A stretch of 12,271 nt of DNA, taken from positions 1 through 12,271 of the forward strand of contig DAISGI010000058.1 of the NCBI GenBank assembly GCA_036823195.1, written 5' to 3'. Both the position numbers and the translations under genes were made by a program. This document shows positions 1 through 6,790 of this stretch, piece by piece. Origin of the DNA: UBA4874 sp002399435. Lineage in GTDB: Bacteria > Bacillota > Clostridia > Caldicoprobacterales > DTU083. The notes beneath the pieces were generated by a model that was not told the origin of the DNA, did no database searches, and saw only the letters and a program-made list of their open reading frames with translations. Each line of letters begins with the position of its first letter. Position 1 is the stretch's first letter.

Positions 1-5
1 CATTC

Positions 6-1049
6 CTATTGAGGTGCAACAATGCCAAGATAGATATACTTGAGGATGACCCGGAGAATCAGGACAACCGGTACAGCAAAAAACATTCCGGCAATGCCGA
101 AAAATTGTCCTCCCACCCACAGGGCCAAAATAACAGCTACAGGATGCAGGTTTACCACGCTGCTCATAATCCTGGGGGAAATCAAATTGTTTTCCAGCTG
201 TTGAATCAGGACGACAGCAAAAATCGTCCAAAGACATTTGTCCGATCCTGCGAGAAAAGCCAGGACAACGGCCGGAGCGGCTCCTATCCATGGGCCGAAA
301 TAGGGTATGACTTCAAACAACGCTGCCAGGAATCCGAGGAAAAAAGCATAGGGAAGTCCTATGATCAGATAGGCAATGGTTGCCAGAATGCCGACCACTG
401 CGGCAGTGGAAGCTTCCCCACGGATAAAACAGTGCAGGATATGATTGATCTGCGATGCCACCATCATTACCGTTCTCCTGGAATGAATCGGAATGAGATG
501 GGTCAGCTTTCCGGCAAAGTATTCCCGGTCCTTCAGGAAATAGAGTCCGATGACAAATCCCATGAACAGGGAGGGCAGAGACGACACTCCGACGATGGAA
601 CGATCCAGAAAGCCTGTAATATACCGCATTGCCTTTTTCTGAAAGGTAAGCAAATATTCATTCAGGGAATTCTGTACTCCGTCCGGAATTCCCATTTGTT
701 CCATGTTTTCCTGAATGTTGTTCACAGCATCGCGGACAGACGCCATCAGTGCCGGAAACCGTTCCACAAGCTCTATGACCTCATTCGCCATCCTGGGCAG
801 GAAAATCAGGGCAATCACAATCAAAAGTGCTGCCAGAGTCAGCACAATGCCTGCAATTGCCCATACTCTGGATACCTTTCGTTCCAGAATACTACACAGA
901 GGAGTTAAAAGATATGCAACAGTGGCTCCAGTGATCAATAACCGGAAAAGACCGGCAAACTTATCCCATTTTGCGGTTATGAACCATATCACTGCTGCTA
1001 AAATCAGAATGGTCAGACCTATGCCTGCTTGTTTTCTGGTCGGTTTCAT
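6..1049 (-). CDS. AI-2E family transporter (YrrI/PerM-like membrane protein)
   Basis: A 347-residue polytopic membrane protein of the AI-2E/PerM family (UPF0118). Family members are inner-membrane permeases; some export autoinducer-2 and others act as Na+/H+ antiporters, so the substrate here is unknown. Hydrophobic segments are visible near residues 8-24, 31-50 and 62-84. A soluble amphipathic stretch spans about 88-150. A hydrophobic C-terminal half (about 152-335) carries the family signatures EVIPYFGPWIGAAPA (246-260) and QQLENNLISPRIM (283-295), then a glycine-rich LWVGGQFFGIAG. Length is normal for the family. The ATG is preceded by AAAGGA with a spacer of about 9 nt. An intrinsic terminator lies only about 20 nt upstream, so expression depends on read-through or a promoter inside the small gene before it. 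An AI-2E gene (yrrI) also lies downstream of iscS in B. subtilis. Only 5 nt follow the stop inside the window. Confidence 0.93.
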   Translation of the reverse strand: MKPTRKQAGIGLTILILAAVIWFITAKWDKFAGLFRLLITGATVAYLLTPLCSILERKVSRVWAIAGIVLTLAALLIVIALIFLPRMANEVIELVERFPALMASVRDAVNNIQENMEQMGIPDGVQNSLNEYLLTFQKKAMRYITGFLDRSIVGVSSLPSLFMGFVIGLYFLKDREYFAGKLTHLIPIHSRRTVMMVASQINHILHCFIRGEASTAAVVGILATIAYLIIGLPYAFFLGFLAALFEVIPYFGPWIGAAPAVVLAFLAGSDKCLWTIFAVVLIQQLENNLISPRIMSSVVNLHPVAVILALWVGGQFFGIAGMFFAVPVVLILRVILKYIYLGIVAPQ

Positions 1050-1070
1050 GGGGTTTCATCCTTTGAAAAG

Positions 1071-1095
1071 AAAAAAAGGGACATAGAAGTCCCTT
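1071..1095 (-). terminator. Intrinsic terminator between the YtxH-like gene and the AI-2E gene
   Basis: On the minus strand a 7-bp stem (AAGGGAC with GTCCCTT) closes a 6-nt loop and runs straight into a run of seven T (1071-1077). It starts 9 nt after the stop of the 55-aa gene and ends about 22 nt before the AI-2E start codon. Confidence 0.8.
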
Positions 1096-1104
1096 CCCTT
1101 GCTT

Positions 1105-1272
1105 TTACCGTTTCAAATCGGACACCTTCCGGGAAATATCATCTGCCATGTCCAATCCCTTATTCAGGATCTTTCTTCTGGTCTTCGAATCAACCGGGGG
1201 CATAAAGAGCCTGCCTGCCACAATGCCAATCAGACTGCCTGCCACAAAGCTTTTCATTTTGTGGTGTTTCAT
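1105..1272 (-). CDS. Small YtxH-like single-pass membrane protein (55 aa)
   Basis: A 55-residue ORF, below the usual 60-aa cutoff, starting MKHHKMKSFVAGSLIGIVAG and ending SDLKR. Residues about 8-24 form one glycine/alanine-rich hydrophobic segment with a short basic N-terminus (KHHKMK). A charged C-terminal tail follows (KTRRKILNKG, then an amphipathic ADDISRKVSDLK). This layout matches YtxH-type or gas-vesicle-protein-like small proteins of Firmicutes. Those proteins have no settled biochemical role; some are linked to envelope stress. A GGGGAG ribosome binding site lies 10 nt upstream of the ATG, the gene starts 24 nt after the PRC-barrel stop, and a terminator follows directly. These features support a real last gene of that unit. 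The family assignment rests on architecture only. Confidence 0.72.
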   Translation of the reverse strand: MKHHKMKSFVAGSLIGIVAGRLFMPPVDSKTRRKILNKGLDMADDISRKVSDLKR

Positions 1273-1281
1273 AGAAATAAC

Positions 1282-1297
1282 ACTCCCCTTTCGGAGT
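1282..1297 (-). promoter_or_regulatory. Hairpin masking the ribosome binding site of the YtxH-like gene
   Basis: The minus strand has ACTCC paired with GGAGT across a 6-nt loop (GAAAGG). The 3' arm contains the GGAG core of the ribosome binding site, and the first base of the 5' arm is the last base of the PRC-barrel TAA stop. A ribosome terminating there would open the stem, so translational coupling is plausible. The stem is only 5 bp and this is inference. Confidence 0.35.
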
Positions 1298-1842
1298 TAT
1301 AGTTTGTTGAAAAAAATGTTTTTTATTCCCTTATCACAGGGAAAGATGCTGTCTGCCTGTTCCATAGTAATCACAAGCATATCGTCTTCCGGACGCTCAA
1401 AGGGCTGCCAGGGCAGAATCCGTCTTCCGGATACCAGGTCCCCAAAGATGCTTTCCGACAATTCCAGAGCTTCGACTTTGCCGGTCAGCGGATCCAGCAG
1501 AATGTCGCTGATTTGACCCAGTTGCTTTCCGTCCTCCCGCAGGACCTCCTTGTTCAATAGATTTTTCAATCCGCCGCTGTCTTCCGGAAACCTGCTGTTC
1601 TCCGGAAGCTCCCCTTCTGTGAGGATCATGTCGTATCCGATGGTGGCATCCATAAAAGGGATTCCGATAAACTTTTTGCCCCATCCCTTATTTGATACAT
1701 AAAATCCTTCCAGCCGGGAGTTTTGCCCGCTTGTATACACATCCCGGACCATTCCCAGCCGCTTGCCCGTCCTGCCTTCTATTACCGGCATGCCAATGAT
1801 GGATTGGCGCTTGATCAGGGTACTGCTTCGTTTCTTTTCCAT
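1297..1842 (-). CDS. PRC-barrel domain protein
   Basis: A 181-aa soluble protein with two PRC-barrel-like units, the fold shared by RimM and the photosynthetic reaction centre H subunit. Unit one spans about residues 12-75 (IIGMPVIEGRTGKRLGMVRD). Unit two spans about 95-150 (LLNKEVLREDGKQLGQISD, then a SGRRILPW strand). PRC barrels usually mediate RNA or protein contacts; the specific role here is unknown. I chose the ATG at 1842 (MEKKRSS) because GAGG lies 8 nt upstream and it starts about ten residues before the first barrel. The frame is open up to an ATG at 1923 (MNLFHF), 4 nt after the iscS stop. That start would add 27 mostly charged residues, has no nearby ribosome binding site, and could only work by coupling to iscS. 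The gene lies downstream of iscS and 24 nt upstream of the small YtxH-like gene. Confidence 0.85.
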   Translation of the reverse strand: MEKKRSSTLIKRQSIIGMPVIEGRTGKRLGMVRDVYTSGQNSRLEGFYVSNKGWGKKFIGIPFMDATIGYDMILTEGELPENSRFPEDSGGLKNLLNKEVLREDGKQLGQISDILLDPLTGKVEALELSESIFGDLVSGRRILPWQPFERPEDDMLVITMEQADSIFPCDKGIKNIFFNKL

Positions 1843-1927
1843 TTCCTGTCCCTCGTCCTTGCTTTTTTCCTTTTTATCTTCTCCCTGTCTTCCAAAGGAA
1901 TACATGAAATGGAACAAATTCATGGAT

Positions 1928-3115
1928 TTATATGCGTTTTACACCTTTTCTTTCCTGAAGGAAAAGAGGGGAGGTTTCCCTGAGACTCTGCACAATCCGG
2001 GGAAGAACATCCAGTACATAATCGATTTCTTCCTTCGTATTCTCGTCTCCCAGCGTCATACGAAGGGAACCCCGGGCAATTTCCACAGGCAGTCCAATTG
2101 CCAGAAGTACATGGGAAGGGTTCACGGAGCCGCTGGAACAGGCGGAACCGCTGGATGCCGCAATGCCTTTTTGGTCCAGACGAAGCAGAAGGGACTCCCC
2201 TTCTGTAAACTCGAATCCGATATTGATATTGCCGGGGAGTCTTTTGGTAGGATGCCCGTTCAGGCGGGTATAATCCACAGTGGCCAGGATTTGCCGGATC
2301 ATTCGGTCCCTCATGGCGGACAAACGGGCATTATGCCCCGAAATATCCTTCGTGGCTATTTCCATTGCCTTTCCCAGGCCAACAATACCCGGAAGGTTTT
2401 CCGTACCTGCCCTGTGGTCCCTTTCCTGCGGACCTCCGCTGATGAGCTGCCGGACCTTTACGCCCTTTCGGATATAAAGGGCTCCCACTCCCTTTGGCCC
2501 ATAGAATTTATGTGCGGAAAGGGAGAGCATATCAATCTTCATGTCCTCTACATCAATGGGAACGCTGCCGATTGCCTGCACCGCATCGGTATGAAAGAGG
2601 ACCCCCCGTTCCCTGGCAATCGCCCCGATCTCCCGGATTGGCTGGATCGTTCCGATTTCATTGTTTGCCATCATCACGCTGATGAGAATCGTCCGGTCGG
2701 TAATGGCGTCCCGGACCTGCTCCGGAGTGACCAGCCCTTCCCTGTCCACCGGAAGATAAGTGACGTCAAAGCCGTTTCGCTGCAGATCTTCACAGGTACG
2801 CAGAACAGCATGGTGTTCCACGGAAGTTGTGATGATGTGATTTCCCTTCTTCCGATTGGCCAGTGCAGCTCCCCGGAGTGCCCAGTTGTCCGATTCACTG
2901 CCTCCGGCCGTAAAGTAGATTTCACCGAAATCGGCATTCAAAGCCCTGGCTGTCCGTTCCCTTGCAAGATCCAGACCCTTTTTGGCCTCCCTGCCAAAAC
3001 TGTGAACGCTGGAGGGATTGCCATATATTTTTGTAAAATAAGGCAGCATCTCCTCCAGAACCTCCGGCCTGGTAAAAGTAGTGGATGCGTGATCCAAATA
3101 AACTCTGTCATCCAT
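1928..3115 (-). CDS. iscS: Cysteine desulfurase, IscS/NifS class
   Basis: A 395-aa PLP-dependent enzyme that converts cysteine to alanine and carries the sulfur as a persulfide for Fe-S clusters and thiolated tRNA. The N-terminus is the typical VYLDHASTT. His101 lies in SVEHHAV, the PLP lysine Lys203 in SAHKFYGPKG, the RAGTEN motif at 236-241, and the catalytic cysteine Cys326 in SSGSACSSG, the group I form. Length is normal. The ATG follows AAAGGAG with a long spacer of about 13 nt, and no closer start exists. The frame is open further upstream, but that part overlaps rarA and has no family similarity. The position after rarA matches B. subtilis yrvO. No cymR, iscU or mnmA gene lies beside it, so its sulfur acceptor cannot be read from context. 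A strong GC hairpin lies between it and rarA. Confidence 0.95.
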   Translation of the reverse strand: MDDRVYLDHASTTFTRPEVLEEMLPYFTKIYGNPSSVHSFGREAKKGLDLARERTARALNADFGEIYFTAGGSESDNWALRGAALANRKKGNHIITTSVEHHAVLRTCEDLQRNGFDVTYLPVDREGLVTPEQVRDAITDRTILISVMMANNEIGTIQPIREIGAIARERGVLFHTDAVQAIGSVPIDVEDMKIDMLSLSAHKFYGPKGVGALYIRKGVKVRQLISGGPQERDHRAGTENLPGIVGLGKAMEIATKDISGHNARLSAMRDRMIRQILATVDYTRLNGHPTKRLPGNINIGFEFTEGESLLLRLDQKGIAASSGSACSSGSVNPSHVLLAIGLPVEIARGSLRMTLGDENTKEEIDYVLDVLPRIVQSLRETSPLFLQERKGVKRI

Positions 3116-3147
3116 CTTATCTTTTGAACTCCTTTCCGCTGTCCATA

Positions 3148-3172
3148 CCCGGGGATCGTTATTTTCCCCGGG
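3148..3172 (-). other. Strong GC inverted repeat around the rarA stop codon
   Basis: The minus strand reads CCCGGGG, an 11-nt loop containing the rarA TAA stop, then CCCCGGG: a perfect 7-bp all-GC stem. No T-run follows, so it is not a classical intrinsic terminator. It lies about 15 nt upstream of the iscS ribosome binding site. Roles in transcript stability, processing or rarA-iscS coupling are possible but not shown. Confidence 0.6.
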
Positions 3173-4478
3173 CCTTGTCCCGCTCCTCCATATCGCCGAG
3201 AATTTGATCCAGGCGCTGCCGGATCCTGGCTTCATTGCCGGCTTCCCTGGGAAAATAGTACTTTTTCCCCTGGAATTCTTCCGGCATATATTGCTGTATG
3301 GCCCGGCCCATGGGATAATCATGGGAATACTTATATCCTGCCCCGTGGCCAAGCTGCCTGGCCCCCTTATAATGGGAATCCCGCAGATTGACAGGCACCT
3401 GTCCGGACCTTTGATTCCGGACATCCTCCAGTGCCTTGTCAATCCCGACGCAGCTGGAATTGGACTTGGGAGAGCAGGCAACCATCAACGCCGCTTCCGC
3501 CAGGACAATCCGGCTTTCCGGCCACCCGATCCGCTCCACTGCCTGGGATGCTGCCACTGCCACCTGAAGGGCGGCGGGACTGGCCAGGCCCACATCCTCT
3601 GCCGCACAGATGATGATTCTTCTCGCAATGAATTCGGGCTTTTCTCCGGATGCGATCATTCGCGCAAGCCAATACAGCACCGCATCCGGTTCCATATAGT
3701 TGCGCATGCTTTTGATAAACGCACTGACGATGTCATAATGGTCGTCCCCGTTCTTATCATACTTCAAAGTCTTTTGCTGTATACATTCCCCGGCCGTCTT
3801 CAAATCAATGGAAATTACTCCGTAAGGGTCCGGCTCCGTGGTTAAAACGGCCAGTTCCAAAGCGTTCAGGGCCACTCTGGCATCGCCGTCGCTTAACATG
3901 GCAATATGATCCATGGCATCGGAATCGATTTTTACAGGAGTATTTCCCAGACCTTTTTCCTTGTCTTTCAAGGTTCTTTCCATCAGCATCCTGATGTCGG
4001 CATCGCACAGCGGTTCAAACCGGAAAATGGTGGAACGGGACAACAGGGCTTTGTTTACTTCAAAGTAGGGATTCTCCGTCGTTGCTCCAATCAATATGAT
4101 GCTGCCATCCTCCACATAGGGCAGCAATACATCCTGCTGTCCCTTGTTCAGCCGGTGGATTTCATCGAAAAACAGAACAATTTTCCCCTTTGGGTTGAGC
4201 AGGGTATTCCTTGCCTCGGATGCCGCTTCCCGTATTTCCTTTACGCCCGCCGTAACCGCGTTGAGCTGTATGAATTTATATTTTGTTTCATGAGAGATAA
4301 TTTTAGCCAGTGTGGTTTTTCCAGTGCCGGGAGGGCCGTAAAAAATCACAGAAGACAGGCGATCACCCTTAATGGCACGATACAGCAGCTTATTTTTGCC
4401 AATGATTTGCCGCTGCCCGACAAATTCCTCCAGGGTAACCGGCCGCATTCTGGCAGCCAGCGGCATTTGTTGTTCCAT
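3159..4478 (-). CDS. rarA: Replication-associated recombination protein A (MgsA/RarA/WRNIP1 AAA+ ATPase)
   Basis: A 439-aa clamp-loader-like AAA+ ATPase that acts at stalled or gapped replication forks with SSB and the sliding clamp. Visible motifs are the N-terminal PLAARMRP and GQRQIIG, Walker A GPPGTGKT (48-55), Walker B FFDEIHR (about 103-109), sensor 1 GATTENP (131-137) and the arginine finger LLSRST (145-150). The family-specific C-terminal half includes SMRNYMEPDAVLYWLARM and the cysteine-bearing ACSPKSNSS region. Length is normal. I chose the ATG at 4478 (MEQQMPL) because GGAGGA lies about 10 nt upstream. An ATG at 4496 would have its purine-rich site directly abutting it. The gene matches B. 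subtilis yrvN in position. It follows an intrinsic terminator by about 46 nt, and iscS starts 43 nt after its stop. Confidence 0.95.
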   Translation of the reverse strand: MEQQMPLAARMRPVTLEEFVGQRQIIGKNKLLYRAIKGDRLSSVIFYGPPGTGKTTLAKIISHETKYKFIQLNAVTAGVKEIREAASEARNTLLNPKGKIVLFFDEIHRLNKGQQDVLLPYVEDGSIILIGATTENPYFEVNKALLSRSTIFRFEPLCDADIRMLMERTLKDKEKGLGNTPVKIDSDAMDHIAMLSDGDARVALNALELAVLTTEPDPYGVISIDLKTAGECIQQKTLKYDKNGDDHYDIVSAFIKSMRNYMEPDAVLYWLARMIASGEKPEFIARRIIICAAEDVGLASPAALQVAVAASQAVERIGWPESRIVLAEAALMVACSPKSNSSCVGIDKALEDVRNQRSGQVPVNLRDSHYKGARQLGHGAGYKYSHDYPMGRAIQQYMPEEFQGKKYYFPREAGNEARIRQRLDQILGDMEERDKARGK

Positions 4479-4524
4479 GCTTCTTTCCTCCTCCATCCTT
4501 CCAGCCAGATAGGTATTCGTATTT

Positions 4525-4550
4525 CAAAAGAAAAGGCCCGAAGGCCTTTT
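4525..4550 (-). terminator. Intrinsic terminator after glyA
   Basis: On the minus strand an 8-bp stem (AAAAGGCC with GGCCTTTT) is capped by a TTCG tetraloop and followed by CTTTT, giving an interrupted T-run. It lies about 33 nt after the glyA stop and about 46 nt before the rarA start. No recognisable promoter fits between it and rarA. Confidence 0.85.
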
Positions 4551-4583
4551 CCCAGGTACATCCCTTTATGAATGCATTCTATT

Positions 4584-5837
4584 TTAATACTTTATGTCTT
4601 CCGAATAAATCGGATGCCCGTCACACAGTCCCTCCACAATGGACTGCACCTTATCCCTGTTTTGATCAAAGTCCTCCATCGTCAGACGGATCGCTGCGGC
4701 AATCTGCTTCATATCCTCTTCCTTCATTCCTCTTGTGGTTACGGCAGGGGTGCCCAGACGAATGCCACTGGTGACAAAGGGACTCTGCGGATCATTGGGA
4801 ATGGTGTTCTTGTTGACGGTGATCCGCACTTTATCAAGAAGCTTTTCCGCATCTCTTCCTGTAATGCCATTATTTCTCAAATCCACCAGCATCAGATGGT
4901 TGTCCGTCCCGCCGGATACCAGGTGAAATCCTTCTTCCGTCAGCGCCTGAGCCAATGCCGCTGCATTCCGGATGATCTGCTTCTGGTATTCCCGGAAGGA
5001 TGGCTCCATGGCTTCTTTGAAACACACAGCCTTTGCAGCTATCACATGCATCAGGGGGCCTCCCTGTGTACCGGGGAAAATAGCCTTGTCAATGGCCTTC
5101 GCATATTCTTTCCGGCAAAGTATCATACCGCCCCTTGGACCCCTCAGGGTTTTATGGGTGGTGGTGGTAACAAAATCCGCATAAGGCACCGGACTGGGAT
5201 GCAGCCCTGCAGCCACCAGGCCCGCGATATGGGCCATATCCACCATCAGCAGCGCGCCGACTTCATCTGCAATCTCACGGAACTTCCGGAAATCGATCGT
5301 CCTGGGATAGGCGCTGGCTCCGGCAATGATGATGCGTGGCCTGTGCTTCCTTGCCTGGGCCAGCACCTGATCGTAGTCGATCCGGCCGGTGTCCGGATCC
5401 ACTCCATAGAAAACAGAGTGAAAATATTTGCCGGATATATTGACCGGGCTGCCATGAGTCAGGTGACCGCCCTGATCCAGATTCATTCCCATCATGGTGT
5501 CCCCGGGCTGAAGCATGGCAAAATAAACTGCCATATTGGCCTGTGCGCCGGAATGGGGCTGTACATTGGCATGATCCGCTCCAAAAATCGCCTTTGCCCT
5601 TTCCCTGGCCAGTTCCTCCACCACATCCACAAATTCGCATCCGCCGTAATATCGCTTTCCCGGATACCCTTCCGCATACTTGTTCGTCAGGTGGGATCCC
5701 ATTGCCGCCATAACAGCCGGGCTGACATAATTCTCCGATGCGATAAGCTCCAGATGATTCCTCTGGCGTTCCCATTCCTGCTTCATCGCTGCGGCCACTT
5801 CCGGATCCACATTTGCAATTTCCTTTAAATCAATCAT
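4584..5837 (-). CDS. glyA: Serine hydroxymethyltransferase
   Basis: A 417-aa PLP enzyme of the cytosol that interconverts serine and glycine while charging tetrahydrofolate with a one-carbon unit. Diagnostic sequences are LIASENYVSP (31-40), KYAEGYPGKRYYGGCE (53-68), HSGAQAN (95-101), DMAHIAGLVAAG (200-211) and the PLP lysine Lys229 in TTTTHKTLRGPRGG. Length and order match bacterial GlyA. The ATG at 5837 has AAGGAG 6 nt upstream. The gene is bracketed by two intrinsic terminators, at 5871-5902 upstream and 4525-4550 downstream, and is preceded by a structured spacer. It may therefore be expressed partly by read-through from the trxA side; I see no consensus promoter close to the start. No known glycine, THF or ZTP riboswitch pattern was recognised in its leader. 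Confidence 0.97.
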   Translation of the reverse strand: MIDLKEIANVDPEVAAAMKQEWERQRNHLELIASENYVSPAVMAAMGSHLTNKYAEGYPGKRYYGGCEFVDVVEELARERAKAIFGADHANVQPHSGAQANMAVYFAMLQPGDTMMGMNLDQGGHLTHGSPVNISGKYFHSVFYGVDPDTGRIDYDQVLAQARKHRPRIIIAGASAYPRTIDFRKFREIADEVGALLMVDMAHIAGLVAAGLHPSPVPYADFVTTTTHKTLRGPRGGMILCRKEYAKAIDKAIFPGTQGGPLMHVIAAKAVCFKEAMEPSFREYQKQIIRNAAALAQALTEEGFHLVSGGTDNHLMLVDLRNNGITGRDAEKLLDKVRITVNKNTIPNDPQSPFVTSGIRLGTPAVTTRGMKEEDMKQIAAAIRLTMEDFDQNRDKVQSIVEGLCDGHPIYSEDIKY

Positions 5838-5870
5838 GACAAGCTCCTTACCTATTTTGATAATCTTTTG

Positions 5871-5902
5871 AAAAAAGAAAAAGCCGGTTGATCAGCCGGC
5901 TT
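5871..5902 (-). terminator. Intrinsic terminator upstream of glyA
   Basis: The minus strand pairs AAGCCGG with CCGGCTT (7 bp) across an 8-nt loop, then continues as a T-rich run (TTTCTTTTTT). It would end transcripts from the trxA side, or act as an attenuator for glyA, whose start codon lies 33 nt further on. Confidence 0.85.
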
Positions 5903-5991
5903 GTGAAGTACCCATTGTACCTTTGCTCTACACGGCACGAGCACTTTTGATTTTACAAAGGGAAGCAAATCTCCGGGACAAACCGGATTGC
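5903..5991 (-). other. Hairpin-rich spacer between trxA and glyA
   Basis: This non-coding spacer holds three possible hairpins before the terminator. One starts right after the trxA stop (5965-5991): GCAATCCGG pairs with CCGGA and TTGC, with a 3-nt bulge. It is followed by a pyrimidine-rich but not pure T stretch, so it could be a weak trxA terminator. The second is GCTC/GAGC with a 10-nt loop (5925-5942). The third is GTAC/GTAC, extended by A-T and wobble pairs, with a 5-nt loop (5906-5922). No known riboswitch consensus was recognised. It could be a glyA leader or simply stacked transcript ends. Confidence 0.4.
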
Positions 5992-6321
5992 TCAAATATT
6001 GCTTTGAAGCATTTTTACCAGTTCGGCCTTTGGCCTCGCACCAACCATTTGATTGACGATCTTTCCGTTCCGGAACAGCAAAAGGGTCGGAATGCTCATC
6101 ACCTGATATCGGGCCGCCAGTTCGCTGTTTTCATCCACATTCAGCTTTGCGACCTTCACTTTTTCGTCAAATTCCTCTGCCAACTGATCCACAATCGGTG
6201 CGATCATTCGGCAGGGACCACACCAGGATGCCCAGAAATCAACCAATACCGGTACGGTGGACTGCTCCACCTCATCCTTGAAGTTTTTTTCCGTCAGATT
6301 CACGATTTTTTCACTTGCCAC
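5992..6321 (-). CDS. trxA: Thioredoxin
   Basis: A 109-aa cytosolic thiol-disulfide oxidoreductase of the classical thioredoxin fold, with no signal peptide. The active site WCGPC is at residues 33-37 (Cys34 and Cys37), preceded by VLVDFWAS. The cis-proline is Pro78 in MSIPTLLLF, and the C-terminal VGARPKAELVKML helix is typical. The start codon is GTG, with AAGGAG 9 nt upstream. The gene overlaps the end of the RseC-like gene by 11 nt, so the two are probably translationally coupled. No thioredoxin reductase gene lies in the window. Its placement directly after a cysteine-rich RseC-like membrane protein suggests, but does not prove, a shared redox role. Confidence 0.96.
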   Translation of the reverse strand: MASEKIVNLTEKNFKDEVEQSTVPVLVDFWASWCGPCRMIAPIVDQLAEEFDEKVKVAKLNVDENSELAARYQVMSIPTLLLFRNGKIVNQMVGARPKAELVKMLQSNI

Positions 6322-6790
6322 TACCCTCGTCTCCTTTTTCAGATACTTTAGGCTGATTGCCCATTTTTGAACCTCTCGTGATATTCACCATTTGCGGTGA
6401 AAAATGCTGCAATTTTTTAAAATGCGGCTCCATCCCCCGGATCACCAGAAATGATAATCCGGCAAACAACAGACCCAGTATGGAGGCGGTCAGCTCCGCA
6501 TTCAGGCCGTACCTGGGACCAAGAAGAATGCCTGCCATAACTCCCAGGATCAAGGCAAAAAGAGGAAACACATATGCAATGGCGGAGGCTTTTAAAACCT
6601 GACCGGATGCCAGCTCCAACTGCACAAAATCGCCCACTTCGCCATGCAGCCGGTTTGGAATGGTCAGAAACATTTCTCCCGCCTGCTCTCCCAGCTCACA
6701 GGCGCCGCATTTTCCGCACATGTCGCTTCTGTGTACCATAATCACTGCATTTCTGTCCTGCAATGCCACGATTTCTCCCCGCTCATCCAT
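6311..6790 (-). CDS. RseC/MucC-like (SoxR-reducing system) two-helix membrane protein
   Basis: A 159-aa protein with the RseC/MucC layout. A small N-terminal domain holds the cysteine cluster Cys25, Cys28 and Cys31 (MCGKCGACELG). A strand-rich part follows (about 40-66: GEVGDFVQLEL), then two membrane helices at about 69-90 and 98-118, and a charged cytoplasmic tail. In E. coli RseC assists the Rsx electron-transfer complex that reduces SoxR. In Clostridia the role is not established, and no rsx/rnf genes lie in the window. I chose the ATG at 6790 (MDERGE) because AGAGG lies 6 nt upstream and the overlap with tcdA is then only 8 nt. The frame is open to 6832, but starts there would overlap tcdA more and have worse ribosome binding sites. 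The 3' end overlaps trxA. Confidence 0.8.
   Translation of the reverse strand: MDERGEIVALQDRNAVIMVHRSDMCGKCGACELGEQAGEMFLTIPNRLHGEVGDFVQLELASGQVLKASAIAYVFPLFALILGVMAGILLGPRYGLNAELTASILGLLFAGLSFLVIRGMEPHFKKLQHFSPQMVNITRGSKMGNQPKVSEKGDEGSGK

Noticed and set aside
1763..3127. Long plus-strand open frame (454 codons) antisense to iscS and the PRC-barrel gene
   Set aside because: It spans the iscS gene and the junction with the next gene, has no domain signature, and lies opposite two well-supported genes.
3116..3481. N-terminal extension of iscS to an upstream ATG at 3481
   Set aside because: The added 122 residues overlap rarA and resemble no desulfurase; the family N-terminus VYLDHAS begins right after the ATG at 3115.
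4572..5828. Long plus-strand open frame (418 codons) antisense to glyA
   Set aside because: It mirrors a highly conserved GlyA frame, encodes no recognisable motif and is rich in His, Cys and Arg, as antisense shadows are.
5881..5955. A tRNA gene upstream of glyA
   Set aside because: Arm sizes are suggestive, but there is no U33, no TTC in the T-loop, no GG in the D-loop, no good acceptor stem and no CCA, and the T-arm-like stem is a terminator.
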